The notes below the pieces were generated by a model that worked only from the letters and a program-made list of their open reading frames with translations, ran no database searches and was not told the DNA's origin. Of a stretch of DNA of 47,173 nucleotides, positions 1 through 7,003 are shown piece after piece. Positions within the stretch are counted from its first letter, which is position 1; each line of letters opens with the position of its first letter. This stretch comes from Cryobacterium sp. Lineage in GTDB: Bacteria > Actinomycetota > Actinomycetes > Actinomycetales > Microbacteriaceae. Both the position numbers and the translations under genes were made by a program. Where the stretch lies: positions 1 through 47,173 of the forward strand of contig NZ_JAODBG010000024.1 of the NCBI RefSeq assembly GCF_025463825.1, given 5' to 3'.

Positions 1-129
1 CCTTCACCGCTAGAAACGGATCCAAACCACGAGGTTTTTGGCATTTGACATTGTGCACGCTGTTGAGTTCTCAAGGATCGGACGCACCCGACTTCAGGCC
101 ATTGTGACTGGCTTTCGCTCCGGGGCAAC
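1..129 (-). other. 5' leader of an rRNA operon (16S lies beyond the left edge)
   Basis: Read on the minus strand, positions 76 to 60 spell CCTTGAGAACTCAACAG, the hallmark found in leaders just upstream of actinobacterial 16S rRNA genes. It is followed by a leader-like stretch (GTGCACAATGTCAAATGCC and on to the window edge). A strong promoter lies immediately upstream at 136-164. No mature rRNA is inside the window, so the operon is inferred from leader and promoter only. The 129 boundary is an estimated start, about 7 bases after the -10. Confidence 0.8.
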
Positions 130-135
130 TTGTCT

Positions 136-164
136 AACTTAGCCGCCGCTCGAGTCCGTGTCAA
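136..164 (-). promoter_or_regulatory. rRNA operon promoter
   Basis: On the minus strand a perfect -35 TTGACA (164-159) is followed by exactly 17 bases and TAAGTT (141-136) as the -10. This is the best housekeeping-sigma promoter in the window, and it feeds the leader described at 1-129. Only one such promoter was found, although tandem rrn promoters are common. Further upstream (206-425) there are TTGAC-like fragments but no convincing partner -10. Confidence 0.85.
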
Positions 165-181
165 ATCAACTGAGCGGTGAG

Positions 182-205
182 TTTTCGGCAGACTAATGCC
201 GAAAA
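182..205. repeat. Perfect palindrome upstream of the rrn promoter
   Basis: TTTTCGGCA (182-190) and TGCCGAAAA (197-205) are perfect inverted arms of 9 bp around a 6-base spacer. The element ends 17 bp upstream of the rrn -35. It has no run of T after the stem in either direction, so it does not look like an intrinsic terminator. A protein-binding site or an AT-rich upstream element is more likely, but this is inference. Confidence 0.6.
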
Positions 206-425
206 ACACTCCGTTCGACCGTTCGAAGGATGTGGAGCGAAGAGCTGATTCCCGGTCAAAACCAACGCCCACATCGGTGATGACGTGGTGTGTTTTGACT
301 GGGAGATGGTCCCGCTTGAGGCCGGAAGCTCTGCGGCTTTTCCGAACCTGTGGGGTGACGAGAGATGACATTACGGGGATTCCGAGGGGGCTGCAAATCA
401 CCTTCGGCGCCCGGGCGTGTCGCGC
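206..425. other. Non-coding gap between DUF3499 and the rrn promoter
   Basis: No gene is supported here; the short open frames are out of character with neighbouring genes. The stretch holds an inverted repeat, GTCAAAAC (255-262) with GTTTTGAC (292-299), which could fold as a hairpin in a DUF3499 read-through transcript. No clear terminator separates DUF3499 from the rRNA promoter. Confidence 0.45.
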
Positions 426-668
426 CTAGGAGGGCCGGTTCGACGCGTCCTGGCCGGCATCCTCGATCGACACGATCCGGTGCCGAATGAGTTGCCAGCC
501 CTGTGGTGGGGAGGTGAGTCGCGCGTGCCGATCGCAGAGGTCATAGGTGTGCGGTTCGTGGGTGTCGGCGAGCGGGCCGAGCACCGCCATCGAGTCGACA
601 TAGGAGAAGGTCAGCGTGGCAACGGCATCCTCGCTGCAGGAGATTCGGGAACAGGCTCTGGCTGACAT
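426..668 (-). CDS. DUF3499 family small Cys/His protein
   Basis: An 80-residue protein of the actinobacterial DUF3499 family (Rv3258c-like, from memory), function unknown. It shows the family pattern: early cysteines in ACSRISCS, then ATLTFSYVDSMAVLGPL, then HTYDLCDRH and a GWQLIRH-like end. The two N-terminal Cys plus the C..H pair suggest a small zinc-binding fold, which is inference. The ATG at 668 lies 8 bases after a TATCCT -10 (682-677), giving a transcript with almost no leader. In other actinobacteria it usually lies next to the metallopeptidase (as here, divergent) and phosphomannomutase; here an rRNA operon occupies the downstream side instead. Confidence 0.85.
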   Translation of the reverse strand: MSARACSRISCSEDAVATLTFSYVDSMAVLGPLADTHEPHTYDLCDRHARLTSPPQGWQLIRHRIVSIEDAGQDASNRPS

Positions 669-676
669 GGTGATTC

Positions 677-706
677 AGGATACCTCCGAAGGCTCGGAAG
701 TAGACT
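677..706. promoter_or_regulatory. Overlapping back-to-back promoters of DUF3499 and metallopeptidase genes
   Basis: TATCCT on the minus strand (682-677) precedes DUF3499 by 8 bases, and TAGACT on the plus strand (701-706) precedes ATG 713 by 6 bases. Each hexamer falls where the -35 of the other promoter would be, so polymerase probably cannot occupy both at once. Both promoters lack a good -35. The assignment rests on -10 likeness and spacing only. Confidence 0.6.
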
Positions 707-712
707 GTGGGC

Positions 713-1159
713 ATGTTTCGTTCACGCCGCACCACCGTGCAGACCCCGATCCTGCGGGGCCGGGGACGGGACCGGCACGGTCGCGGATTTCGGAGCTCGG
801 CCACCGGCCCGTTCCTGCCTCCCCTGCGCACGAGGATCGACACGTTCGACATGACAATCGCCTCCACGGTGGACTACCTGCGTATGGTGTGGCCCACCGA
901 ACTGTCCGACGTCATCTTCGAGGTGGCTCCCGGACCGGCATCGGTCGTTCCGGATGTCGGCGTGGAGCGGTACTCGGTGGACAACCGCGAGCGTCGGATC
1001 ACGTTCTACCGGTTGCCTATTCAGCGTCTCAGCCGGTTGCACCGCAATGATGAGTTCCACCAGCGCATGGTCATCGAGAGCTGCGTCTTCCGCGCGGTCG
1101 GGGAGTTGCTCGGCAAAGACCCCTGGGACCTCGCGCCCGACCGGTTCCGCCACTTCTAG
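713..1159 (+). CDS. Metallopeptidase-family (zincin-like, DUF1025-type) protein
   Basis: A 148-residue protein resembling the short actinobacterial 'metallopeptidase family' proteins (Rv3259-like). The N-terminus is Arg-rich (MFRSRRTT), followed by DMTIASTVDYLRMVWPTEL, ITFYRLPIQRLSR and a helix MVIESCVFRAVGELLG near the C-terminus, where the zinc motif HExxH would be expected. No HExxH is visible (the segment reads IESCV), so peptidase activity is doubtful. The ATG at 713 lies 6 bases after TAGACT, suggesting a leaderless transcript; a GTG at 707 in the same frame with GGAAG upstream is an alternative. It is divergent from DUF3499. Confidence 0.8.
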   Translation: MFRSRRTTVQTPILRGRGRDRHGRGFRSSATGPFLPPLRTRIDTFDMTIASTVDYLRMVWPTELSDVIFEVAPGPASVVPDVGVERYSVDNRERRITFYRLPIQRLSRLHRNDEFHQRMVIESCVFRAVGELLGKDPWDLAPDRFRHF

Positions 1160-1354
1160 GCGGCCGCTTCGCTGCTTCGCGCGCGCGCGACGCAGCCGTG
1201 CGTCTGCGGGTCACTTCGGCGCGCTCAGCACCGCGTCGACGAGATCGATGGGCGACGGTGCGGAACTTCTTGTGCGAGGGACCAAACCTTTTTCGAGGTG
1301 GGGCCGAACCATGTGCAGACCAAGCAACACTCCATCACAGCGAAGGAACACATC
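1160..1354. other. Gap upstream of the lipoprotein gene
   Basis: 195 bases with a CG-rich start (CGCGCGCGCG around 1180-1190) and no supported gene. It must hold the lipoprotein promoter, but no convincing -35/-10 pair was recognised. An AAGGAACA ribosome site lies just before ATG 1355. Confidence 0.4.
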
Positions 1355-2038
1355 ATGCGCAGCTTCACCAAGACCGCACTCGGACTGACCACTGCCGGCC
1401 TGCTCGTCGCCGGGCTCGCCGCCTGCTCCACCCCCGCAGCCGAGACCTCGACGTCGTCGTCCGGCTCATCCAGCTCCTCCTCCGCCGAGGCCACCCCCAC
1501 CCCGGTCGCCTCGATCCCCAGCCTCACCGGCGTCGACACCGCCGTGCTCCTGGACGCCGACTTCGCCGCGGCCCTGACCAGCCTGGGCCTCACCCCCGGC
1601 ACCGTCGGCACCGCCACCCTCGAAGAGGGCAGCCTGCACTTCCCGATCACCGGCGGCAACGTCGACTACTACGACCCGGCCGAGGACTACCGTCCCTACG
1701 TCCAGGGCAACATCGAGCACGAAGGATCCGGCTTCTCCCTCACCGCCGGCGAGACCGTTGTCGAGCTGACCAACTTCACCATCGACCCCGGCACCTCCGA
1801 GCTCTTCGGCGACGTCACCGCGAACGGCGAGTCCGCCGCCACGCAGGTCAAGCTCTTCGACCTCTACGGTGGAACCCTCAAGCCGCTCCAGATGGACGGC
1901 GACAACGGCATCCTGACCGGCACCACCGTGCACATCTCCGCTGAGGCCGCCGAGCTGCTCAACGCCACCTTCAAGACCGACGCCATCGCCGACCAGCTCC
2001 TCGTGGGCATCGCGACGATCACCGTCAACACCAAGTAA
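1355..2038 (+). CDS. Secreted lipoprotein of unknown function
   Basis: A 227-residue exported lipoprotein. The signal peptide MRSFTKTALGL...LLVAGLAAC ends in a clear lipobox (LAAC, lipidated Cys at about residue 23). A low-complexity Ser/Thr linker follows (about residues 27-43, STSSSGSSSSSS). The remaining ~180 residues look beta-rich and contain VVELTNFTIDPGTSELFGDV and LLVGIATITVNTK. This pattern recalls generic secreted beta-sandwich proteins, but I cannot name the family. ATG 1355 has a good ribosome site (GAAGGAA) 4-8 bases upstream; the frame opens earlier at 1298 but without a signal-compatible N-terminus. A strong terminator follows directly, so it is probably a single-gene transcript. 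Confidence 0.85.
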   Translation: MRSFTKTALGLTTAGLLVAGLAACSTPAAETSTSSSGSSSSSSAEATPTPVASIPSLTGVDTAVLLDADFAAALTSLGLTPGTVGTATLEEGSLHFPITGGNVDYYDPAEDYRPYVQGNIEHEGSGFSLTAGETVVELTNFTIDPGTSELFGDVTANGESAATQVKLFDLYGGTLKPLQMDGDNGILTGTTVHISAEAAELLNATFKTDAIADQLLVGIATITVNTK

Positions 2039-2053
2039 CACCACGCAGCACCC

Positions 2054-2084
2054 AAAAACGGCCGAGCCACGCTCGGCCGTTTTT
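2054..2084 (+). terminator. Intrinsic terminator of the lipoprotein gene
   Basis: AAAAACGGCCGAGC (2054-2067), loop CAC, then GCTCGGCCGTTTTT (2071-2084): a perfect 14-bp stem ending in a T run. It lies 16 bases after the stop codon. The A-run on the left arm means it could also work for transcripts coming from the right. Confidence 0.92.
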
Positions 2085-2152
2085 GTCGTGGTGACGGCCA
2101 GCTCCGGGTAGATTCTCCGGAAAGGTCGCCTACCCTCGGGTGAGGGGTCACG

Positions 2153-3784
2153 GTGGCCGCACGCCGACTTGACTGGGAACGAATGCGAGACCGATCGACC
2201 ATGACCTCCGCCAGCGCCACCGCGATGCGACCGGCCGCCCCGGCCTCTGGCCGCATCCCCGTGCGGCGGGGATACCGCGACGCGCTTCTGGTCGGCCTGT
2301 TCGGGACGCTGCTCTCCCTGGCCTGGTCCTGGCAGCCGTCGATTTGGTTCGACGAGGCCGCCACGGTCTCCGCCACGATGCGCAGCTGGCCGGAGCTGGC
2401 CCGCATGCTCCACACCATCGACGCGGTCCACGGCCTCTACTACGCCGGAATGCACCTCTGGCTGGACCTGGTGGGCTATACGCCCTTCACCCTGCGTCTG
2501 CCAAGCGCCGTCTGCGTTGGCGTCGCGGCCGCCCTGCTGCTGTTGCTGGTGCGGTCCCGGGCATCCCGCCGCGCCGCCCTTCTCGCGGGAATCGTGTTCT
2601 GCCTGCTGCCCCGGGTCACCTGGATGGGCGCGGAGGGGCGCTCCTACGCGTTGACCGCCGCCCTCGCCGTTGCGCTCACCCTCGTGTTCCTCGCCGCGTG
2701 GCGTCGCGGTCCGGCGCGCCGGCGCGTTCGCGTGCTCTGGTGGACGCTCTACGGTGTCACCGCCGTCGTCGGCACGGTGACGTTCATCTACCTCGCCTTC
2801 CTGGTGGCCGCTCACGGGCTGACCGCGCTGTGGACGCTGTGGGCAGGCCGGCGAGAACGGGCCGTCCGGGCGTCGATGCTGGGCTGGGCTTTGGGCGCCG
2901 GAGCGGCGGCCGTGCTGCTGATGCCGTTCGCACTCAGCGTGGTGCGGCAGTCCGGCCAGGTGAGCTGGATCGCCCCGATCAGCTGGGGCAGCTGGCGCGG
3001 CGTGTTCCTCACCCAGTGGTTCTACCTCAACCGTCCGTTCGCCCTCGCGGCCTGGGCGTTGGTGGCCGTCGGCCTGGTGACGCTGGTGCTCGCCGCCCGG
3101 CAACGGCGCGGCAGCCGGTCCGCCGCGGCCGGCCCCGGCAGCCGGAACCCCTCCCTGCTCGCGATAACACTGCCGTGGCTCGTGGTGCCGACACTCGGGG
3201 TGATCGGTGTATCCGCGTTGGTGGCGCCGCTCTATTCGCCCCGGTATCTCACCTTCTGCGCTCCCGCCGTTGCGATCCTGATCGGTGTCGGATTGGAAGC
3301 GCTCCGACGCCGTTGGCTGATCGTCGCGGTGCTGGTCGCGCTCGTCGGCCTTGCCGCCCCGCAGTTCATCGCCCAGCGGCAGCCGGAAGCCAAACAGAAC
3401 TCGTCATGGAGCGAGGTCGCCGATCTCATCACCCGCGAGCGGGCCGCGCATCCGGGCGAAACCGCCGCCATCGTCTACGGGCCGGTGCGCCAGCATCCGT
3501 CGGCGACCACCCGGGTGATCGCGTACTCGTACCCGGATGCCTTCGACGGGCTGATCGACGTGAAGCTGAAGACCCCCGCCGCGCAGACCGGCGACCTGTG
3601 GGAAACCCGGTACCCGCTGAGCGAGGTTACCGACAGGTTCGCCGGCGTGGATGCCGTGTGGCTGGTCACGAGCGACAAGCAGGATTGGCGTCCGGGCGTC
3701 ACCGCGAAACTCGGCGACCTCGGCTACAGCCGTGTCGAGGAATGGGCCCTCACCGGCGTCAACGTTCTCCGCTACGAACGCTGA
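2153..3784 (+). CDS. GT39-like polytopic membrane glycosyltransferase (mannosyltransferase type)
   Basis: A 543-residue membrane protein of the GT-C class. After a short cytoplasmic N-terminus comes the first membrane helix (around RDALLVGLFGTLLSLAWSW) and then the first outer loop, with the acidic motif IWFDEAATVSA and DAVHGLYYAGMHLW as in PMT/GT39 and ArnT-like transferases using polyprenyl-phosphate sugars. About ten further hydrophobic helices follow, then a C-terminal soluble segment of about 120 residues. The GTG at 2153 gives the full frame; ATG 2183 or 2201 are alternatives that keep all helices. The 3' end overlaps the convergent GT87 gene by 26 bp. Acceptor and sugar cannot be told from the sequence. 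Confidence 0.8.
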   Translation: MAARRLDWERMRDRSTMTSASATAMRPAAPASGRIPVRRGYRDALLVGLFGTLLSLAWSWQPSIWFDEAATVSATMRSWPELARMLHTIDAVHGLYYAGMHLWLDLVGYTPFTLRLPSAVCVGVAAALLLLLVRSRASRRAALLAGIVFCLLPRVTWMGAEGRSYALTAALAVALTLVFLAAWRRGPARRRVRVLWWTLYGVTAVVGTVTFIYLAFLVAAHGLTALWTLWAGRRERAVRASMLGWALGAGAAAVLLMPFALSVVRQSGQVSWIAPISWGSWRGVFLTQWFYLNRPFALAAWALVAVGLVTLVLAARQRRGSRSAAAGPGSRNPSLLAITLPWLVVPTLGVIGVSALVAPLYSPRYLTFCAPAVAILIGVGLEALRRRWLIVAVLVALVGLAAPQFIAQRQPEAKQNSSWSEVADLITRERAAHPGETAAIVYGPVRQHPSATTRVIAYSYPDAFDGLIDVKLKTPAAQTGDLWETRYPLSEVTDRFAGVDAVWLVTSDKQDWRPGVTAKLGDLGYSRVEEWALTGVNVLRYER

Positions 3785-5171
3785 CCGGCTCCGGACCGCC
3801 CCGGCGGCGGCCGAGACTGCGCCAGCGGTCCAGCGCGCCGGGGCCCGCGCGTCGCACCGACACGACCACGATGACCACCAGCGCGATCGTTAGCGACACC
3901 CGGGTGACCGTGAGGGAGGGCACCAGCAGGCGCACGGTCAGCGCCAGTGGAATCGCCAACCATTCCCACCTGCCGCTGAGCGCGATGAACGGCAGCAGCA
4001 GGAGCGCGTACCAGGGGTACCGGGGGCTGAGCACCAGGAGGGTGCCGCCGATCATCAGGAGCTGGCCGAGCCAGGGGCGCTCCGGATCGGTCTTCCAGAT
4101 CGTGACCGCGGCCAGGCCGGCCAGGAACATCGCGGCCACGACGATGGCGGAGCTGCCCGGCGCGATCAACGACACCAGCGCGAACCGGGATCCGTCCTCG
4201 TAGCCTTCCTCGGTGAGGTAGCCGGGCAGGTAGCCGAGCACCCCGATGCCGGTGGCCAGCACGTACGGCACATAGAGCAGGGCGAACGTCACCACCGCTG
4301 CAGCCATCACCTTCCAGCCCTGCCGTGCCAACAGCGCCGGCGCGGCGATTGCCGGGATCAGCTTGACCCCGATCGCCACGCCCAGCAGGATTCCGCCGCG
4401 CACATATTTAGCGCTGCTGATCCAGAAGACGGCGGCGAGGACGAAGGCCACGCCGAGCAGGTCGACGTGCGAGTTGGTGATGCCTTCCGTTGCGACCAGC
4501 GGGCACCACGCCCAGAGCGCCGCGTGCCGCTGGTCCAGGCCGCGGCGGTGAAGGCCCAGCAGCAGCATCCCGCTGATGCCCACACACAGCAGCAGCCCCG
4601 TCACCTGCAGGGGCCAATACCCCGCGTCGGCGCCGACCACCGCGCGGACGCCGGCGAAGTAGATCTCAGCGGCGGGCGGATAGATGGTGGGCACCGTGGT
4701 GCGGTTCAGCGCTGAACACAGGGGCGGCCCGGTGTCCCGGTCGACGGTTTCGATGCGCTCCCCCGCGCAGCCCGGTTCGGCGGCGTCGCCCACCGGCGCC
4801 GGGAACAGCCAGTCCGGCCGCAGGCTGTCCAGGCGCTCGTCAGCGGGAACGAAAGCATACGGCGAGATCCCGGCGTTCTGCACGATGCCGTCCCAGGCGT
4901 ACCGAGCGGAGTCCGTGCTCGTGTTCGGCGGGCCGGCCATCGCCGCGCCGCCGAGAACAACCGACCCGGCCAGCACCAGCACCACCACCGCCCGACCCTG
5001 GACCTTGCGCAGGGCGATCACCGCGGCGGCGAACAGCACCCACAGAACCAGCGTGCCAACGAGGAGCGGAATCGTGTCCCGGTACGGGCGGAACAGGTCG
5101 AAGGACACCACCAGGGCCGCGGTGACGGCGGCGCTGGCGGCCAGGAGGATCGAAACGACGATGGTGCGCAC
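3759..5171 (-). CDS. GT87-like (DUF2029) membrane glycosyltransferase
   Basis: A 470-residue polytopic protein of the GT87 / alpha-mannosyltransferase-like group, which uses polyprenyl-phosphomannose in mycobacteria. Visible traits are an N-terminal helix pair, the outer-loop motif ARYAWDGIVQNAGISPYAF with a Trp-Asp pair, TVPTIYPPAAEIYFA, then a run of helices including GILLGVAIGVKLIPAIAAP. The GTG at 5171 is chosen because a -10-like AAGGAT (5183-5178) lies 6 bases upstream; the open frame extends further but that part is Arg/His-rich and has no start signal. It is divergent from the molybdopterin oxidoreductase, with a shared motif between them, and convergent with the GT39 gene. Confidence 0.82.
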   Translation of the reverse strand: MRTIVVSILLAASAAVTAALVVSFDLFRPYRDTIPLLVGTLVLWVLFAAAVIALRKVQGRAVVVLVLAGSVVLGGAAMAGPPNTSTDSARYAWDGIVQNAGISPYAFVPADERLDSLRPDWLFPAPVGDAAEPGCAGERIETVDRDTGPPLCSALNRTTVPTIYPPAAEIYFAGVRAVVGADAGYWPLQVTGLLLCVGISGMLLLGLHRRGLDQRHAALWAWCPLVATEGITNSHVDLLGVAFVLAAVFWISSAKYVRGGILLGVAIGVKLIPAIAAPALLARQGWKVMAAAVVTFALLYVPYVLATGIGVLGYLPGYLTEEGYEDGSRFALVSLIAPGSSAIVVAAMFLAGLAAVTIWKTDPERPWLGQLLMIGGTLLVLSPRYPWYALLLLPFIALSGRWEWLAIPLALTVRLLVPSLTVTRVSLTIALVVIVVVSVRRAGPGALDRWRSLGRRRGGPEPVSVRSGER

Positions 5172-5228
5172 CCTGCCATCCTTCCGCACCCGACGGCACC
5201 CGGACCGATCGGCCGGCGCCGATGTCAG

Positions 5229-5250
5229 CGAAACGTAAGGATTGCAGACG
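5229..5250 (+). promoter_or_regulatory. Shared island motif, copy 1 (between GT87 and oxidoreductase genes)
   Basis: This 22-base stretch begins CGAAACGTAAGGATTGC. It matches the element at 8987-9009 at 20 of 23 aligned positions with one gap. Counted from the presumed leaderless start of the oxidoreductase (5283) it spans -54 to -33, a usual place for an OmpR-type activator; from the GT87 start it spans -58 to -79. Binding by the response regulator encoded at 9047 is inference. Confidence 0.55.
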
Positions 5251-5282
5251 CTCCCGCGCCCGCCGGGATGGTGGAATGGACT

Positions 5283-6515
5283 ATGCGCCGATTGATGTAC
5301 GAGGCCAGGGCCCAGCTCGCCTCTCCGGTGCGGAATCCGCGGATGGCCACCGTGATCGGCCGGCTGCTCGGCCTGGCCTTCCTGCTCTGCTTCGGCACCG
5401 GCCTGTACAGCCATTTTCTGCAGGAGCCCCTATCGTGGATGGTGTTCCCGACCCGGCCGGCCGGGCTCTACCAGCTCACCCAGGGCACCCACATCGTGGC
5501 GGGCATCGCATGCTTCCCCCTGCTGCTCGCGAAGCTTTACGTGGTCTTCCCGCAACTGTTCGTCTACCCGCCGGTGACATCGTTCGCCCAGTTCCTGGAG
5601 CGGGCGTCGATCGCGTTGTTCGTCGGCGCCTCGCTGGTCGAGATCACCATCGGCCTGCTCAACACGTACCAGTGGTACCCGTTCCCGTTCCCGTTCCGGC
5701 AGGTGCATTTCGCGTTGTCCTTCGTGATCATCGGGTCGTTGCTGGTGCACATCGGTGTGAAGCTGCCCCTGATCTCGGCGCACTGGCGGGCCGAGCGCAC
5801 GGCAGGGCCGCCGGAGCAGCTCCGCGCCGGCCCCACGCAAGAGGGCCTGCCTCGCACCCGTGGCCTCACGGGACGGATCCTGTCCTACATCGACGCCACC
5901 CCGACGGTTCCGGCTCGGACGAGCCGCCGCGGATTCCTGGCCACGGTGACGCTGGGCGTCGCGACGGTCGTGGGCCTCACGGCCGGCCAGACCTTCACGC
6001 CGCTGGATGCCCTGAACGCGTTCGGACCGCGCAAGAAGGGTGTCGGCCAGCAAGGGGTGCCCGTCAACCGCTCGTCGGCGCAGGCGAAGGTGGCCACGGC
6101 CGCCATGGCCACGGACTGGGTGCTGACGGTGGCGTCCGGAGACACCGAGCGGTCGTTCAGTCGCGCCGAGCTGGCCGCCCTCCCCCAGACCGACGTCGAC
6201 CTGCCGATCGCCTGCGTGGAGGGCTGGAGCCAGATGGCCTCCTGGCGCGGCGTGCGCCTGCGCGACCTCATCGACGAGGCCGGCGGCTCCCCCGACAGCG
6301 ATCTCCGGCTGATCAGCCTGGAGCAGCGCGGCGGCTTCCGGCAGACCGAGATGGGCCGCGAGTACGTGCGGGACCCGCTCACCCTCGTCGCCCTCGAACT
6401 GAACGGCGAGACCCTCGACCTGGAGCACGGCTACCCGGCGCGAATGATCGCGCCGGGCCGGCCCGGCGTCCTGCAAACCAAGTGGCTCAGCCGAATCGAG
6501 GCGATCGACGCGTGA
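5283..6515 (+). CDS. Membrane-fused molybdopterin-dependent oxidoreductase
   Basis: A 410-residue protein joining a membrane domain to a sulfite-oxidase-type molybdopterin domain. Residues 1-170 hold four hydrophobic helices with histidines in or near them (H44, H70, H142, H156), reminiscent of a heme-b cytochrome anchor. A further segment with twin Arg (SRRGFLATVTLG, about 214-225) may be a fifth helix. The catalytic domain starts near 275 and contains ACVEGWS, whose Cys (C311) is the expected Mo ligand, then WRGVRLRDLI and GYPARMIAPG. This resembles YedY and YedZ (MsrP/MsrQ) in one chain, but the substrate is unknown. ATG 5283 follows TGGAAT by 5 bases; ATG 5268 is an alternative start. It is coupled to the next gene by TGATG. 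Confidence 0.82.
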   Translation: MRRLMYEARAQLASPVRNPRMATVIGRLLGLAFLLCFGTGLYSHFLQEPLSWMVFPTRPAGLYQLTQGTHIVAGIACFPLLLAKLYVVFPQLFVYPPVTSFAQFLERASIALFVGASLVEITIGLLNTYQWYPFPFPFRQVHFALSFVIIGSLLVHIGVKLPLISAHWRAERTAGPPEQLRAGPTQEGLPRTRGLTGRILSYIDATPTVPARTSRRGFLATVTLGVATVVGLTAGQTFTPLDALNAFGPRKKGVGQQGVPVNRSSAQAKVATAAMATDWVLTVASGDTERSFSRAELAALPQTDVDLPIACVEGWSQMASWRGVRLRDLIDEAGGSPDSDLRLISLEQRGGFRQTEMGREYVRDPLTLVALELNGETLDLEHGYPARMIAPGRPGVLQTKWLSRIEAIDA

Positions 6516-7003
6516 TGGGATCAGAAGCGGAAGTGGCGCTGCCCTCTCGACGGATACGCGTGGCGCGGTCCGTCCTCGTCGCCGTCGGGGTGCTCGGTCT
6601 CGGCCTTGGCGCCTACGTCCTGGTCGACTCTGTCGCCCTGCGGCGCCTGCCGGGGCTGGCGCTGTGGATCGCCGGTGCGATCGTGCTGCACGACGCCGTG
6701 ATCTCGCCCCTGGTGTTCGGGCTCGGTGTGCTCACCCGCCGCGCAGGCCACCGGGTCGCCGGCAGCGTCGTCGTGACGGTGCAGGCCACGATCGTCCTCG
6801 GCTCGTTGATGACGCTGATCGTGCTGCCGGCGATCGCGGCCCAGCGGCAGGGCCCCAGAAACCCCACCGTCCTCCCCCTGGACTACGCCGCGAACTTGGG
6901 CCTGTTCTGGCTCATCCTGGCGGTGGCCTGCGCTGCCGTCTCGCTGTGGTTCTACCTGCGCACCAGACGGGCGAACCAGCGCCCGTCCCGGATCCAGTCC
7001 TGA
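6515..7003 (+). CDS. Small four-helix membrane protein coupled to the oxidoreductase
   Basis: A 162-residue integral membrane protein with about four hydrophobic helices (VLVAVGVLGLGLGAYVLVDSV, LALWIAGAIVLHDAVISPLVFGL, a VVVTVQATIVLGSL segment and FWLILAVACAAVSLWF). A His-Asp pair (LHDA) sits within the second helix. Its ATG overlaps the oxidoreductase stop (TGATG at 6513-6517), so the two are almost certainly co-translated and may form one complex. No family name is recognised. Its last 52 bases overlap the convergent methyltransferase gene. Confidence 0.75.
   Translation: MGSEAEVALPSRRIRVARSVLVAVGVLGLGLGAYVLVDSVALRRLPGLALWIAGAIVLHDAVISPLVFGLGVLTRRAGHRVAGSVVVTVQATIVLGSLMTLIVLPAIAAQRQGPRNPTVLPLDYAANLGLFWLILAVACAAVSLWFYLRTRRANQRPSRIQS

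Noticed and set aside
182-205. Terminator for DUF3499
   Set aside because: The stem is not followed by a T-run on either strand, and it abuts the rRNA promoter.
196-429. A 77-codon frame upstream of DUF3499
   Set aside because: It starts inside the palindrome, has no ribosome site or promoter in its direction and no family likeness.
2105-2136. GGGTAG...CTACCC inverted arms before the GT39 gene
   Set aside because: Only 6-bp arms with a wide spacer in a GC-rich gap; likely chance, and CTACCC overlaps a possible -10 TACCCT.
1466-3103. Open frame of 545 codons on the minus strand
   Set aside because: It lies antisense to the lipoprotein and GT39 genes, runs through a strong terminator, and its Gly/Arg/His/Gln-rich composition is that of a high-GC shadow.
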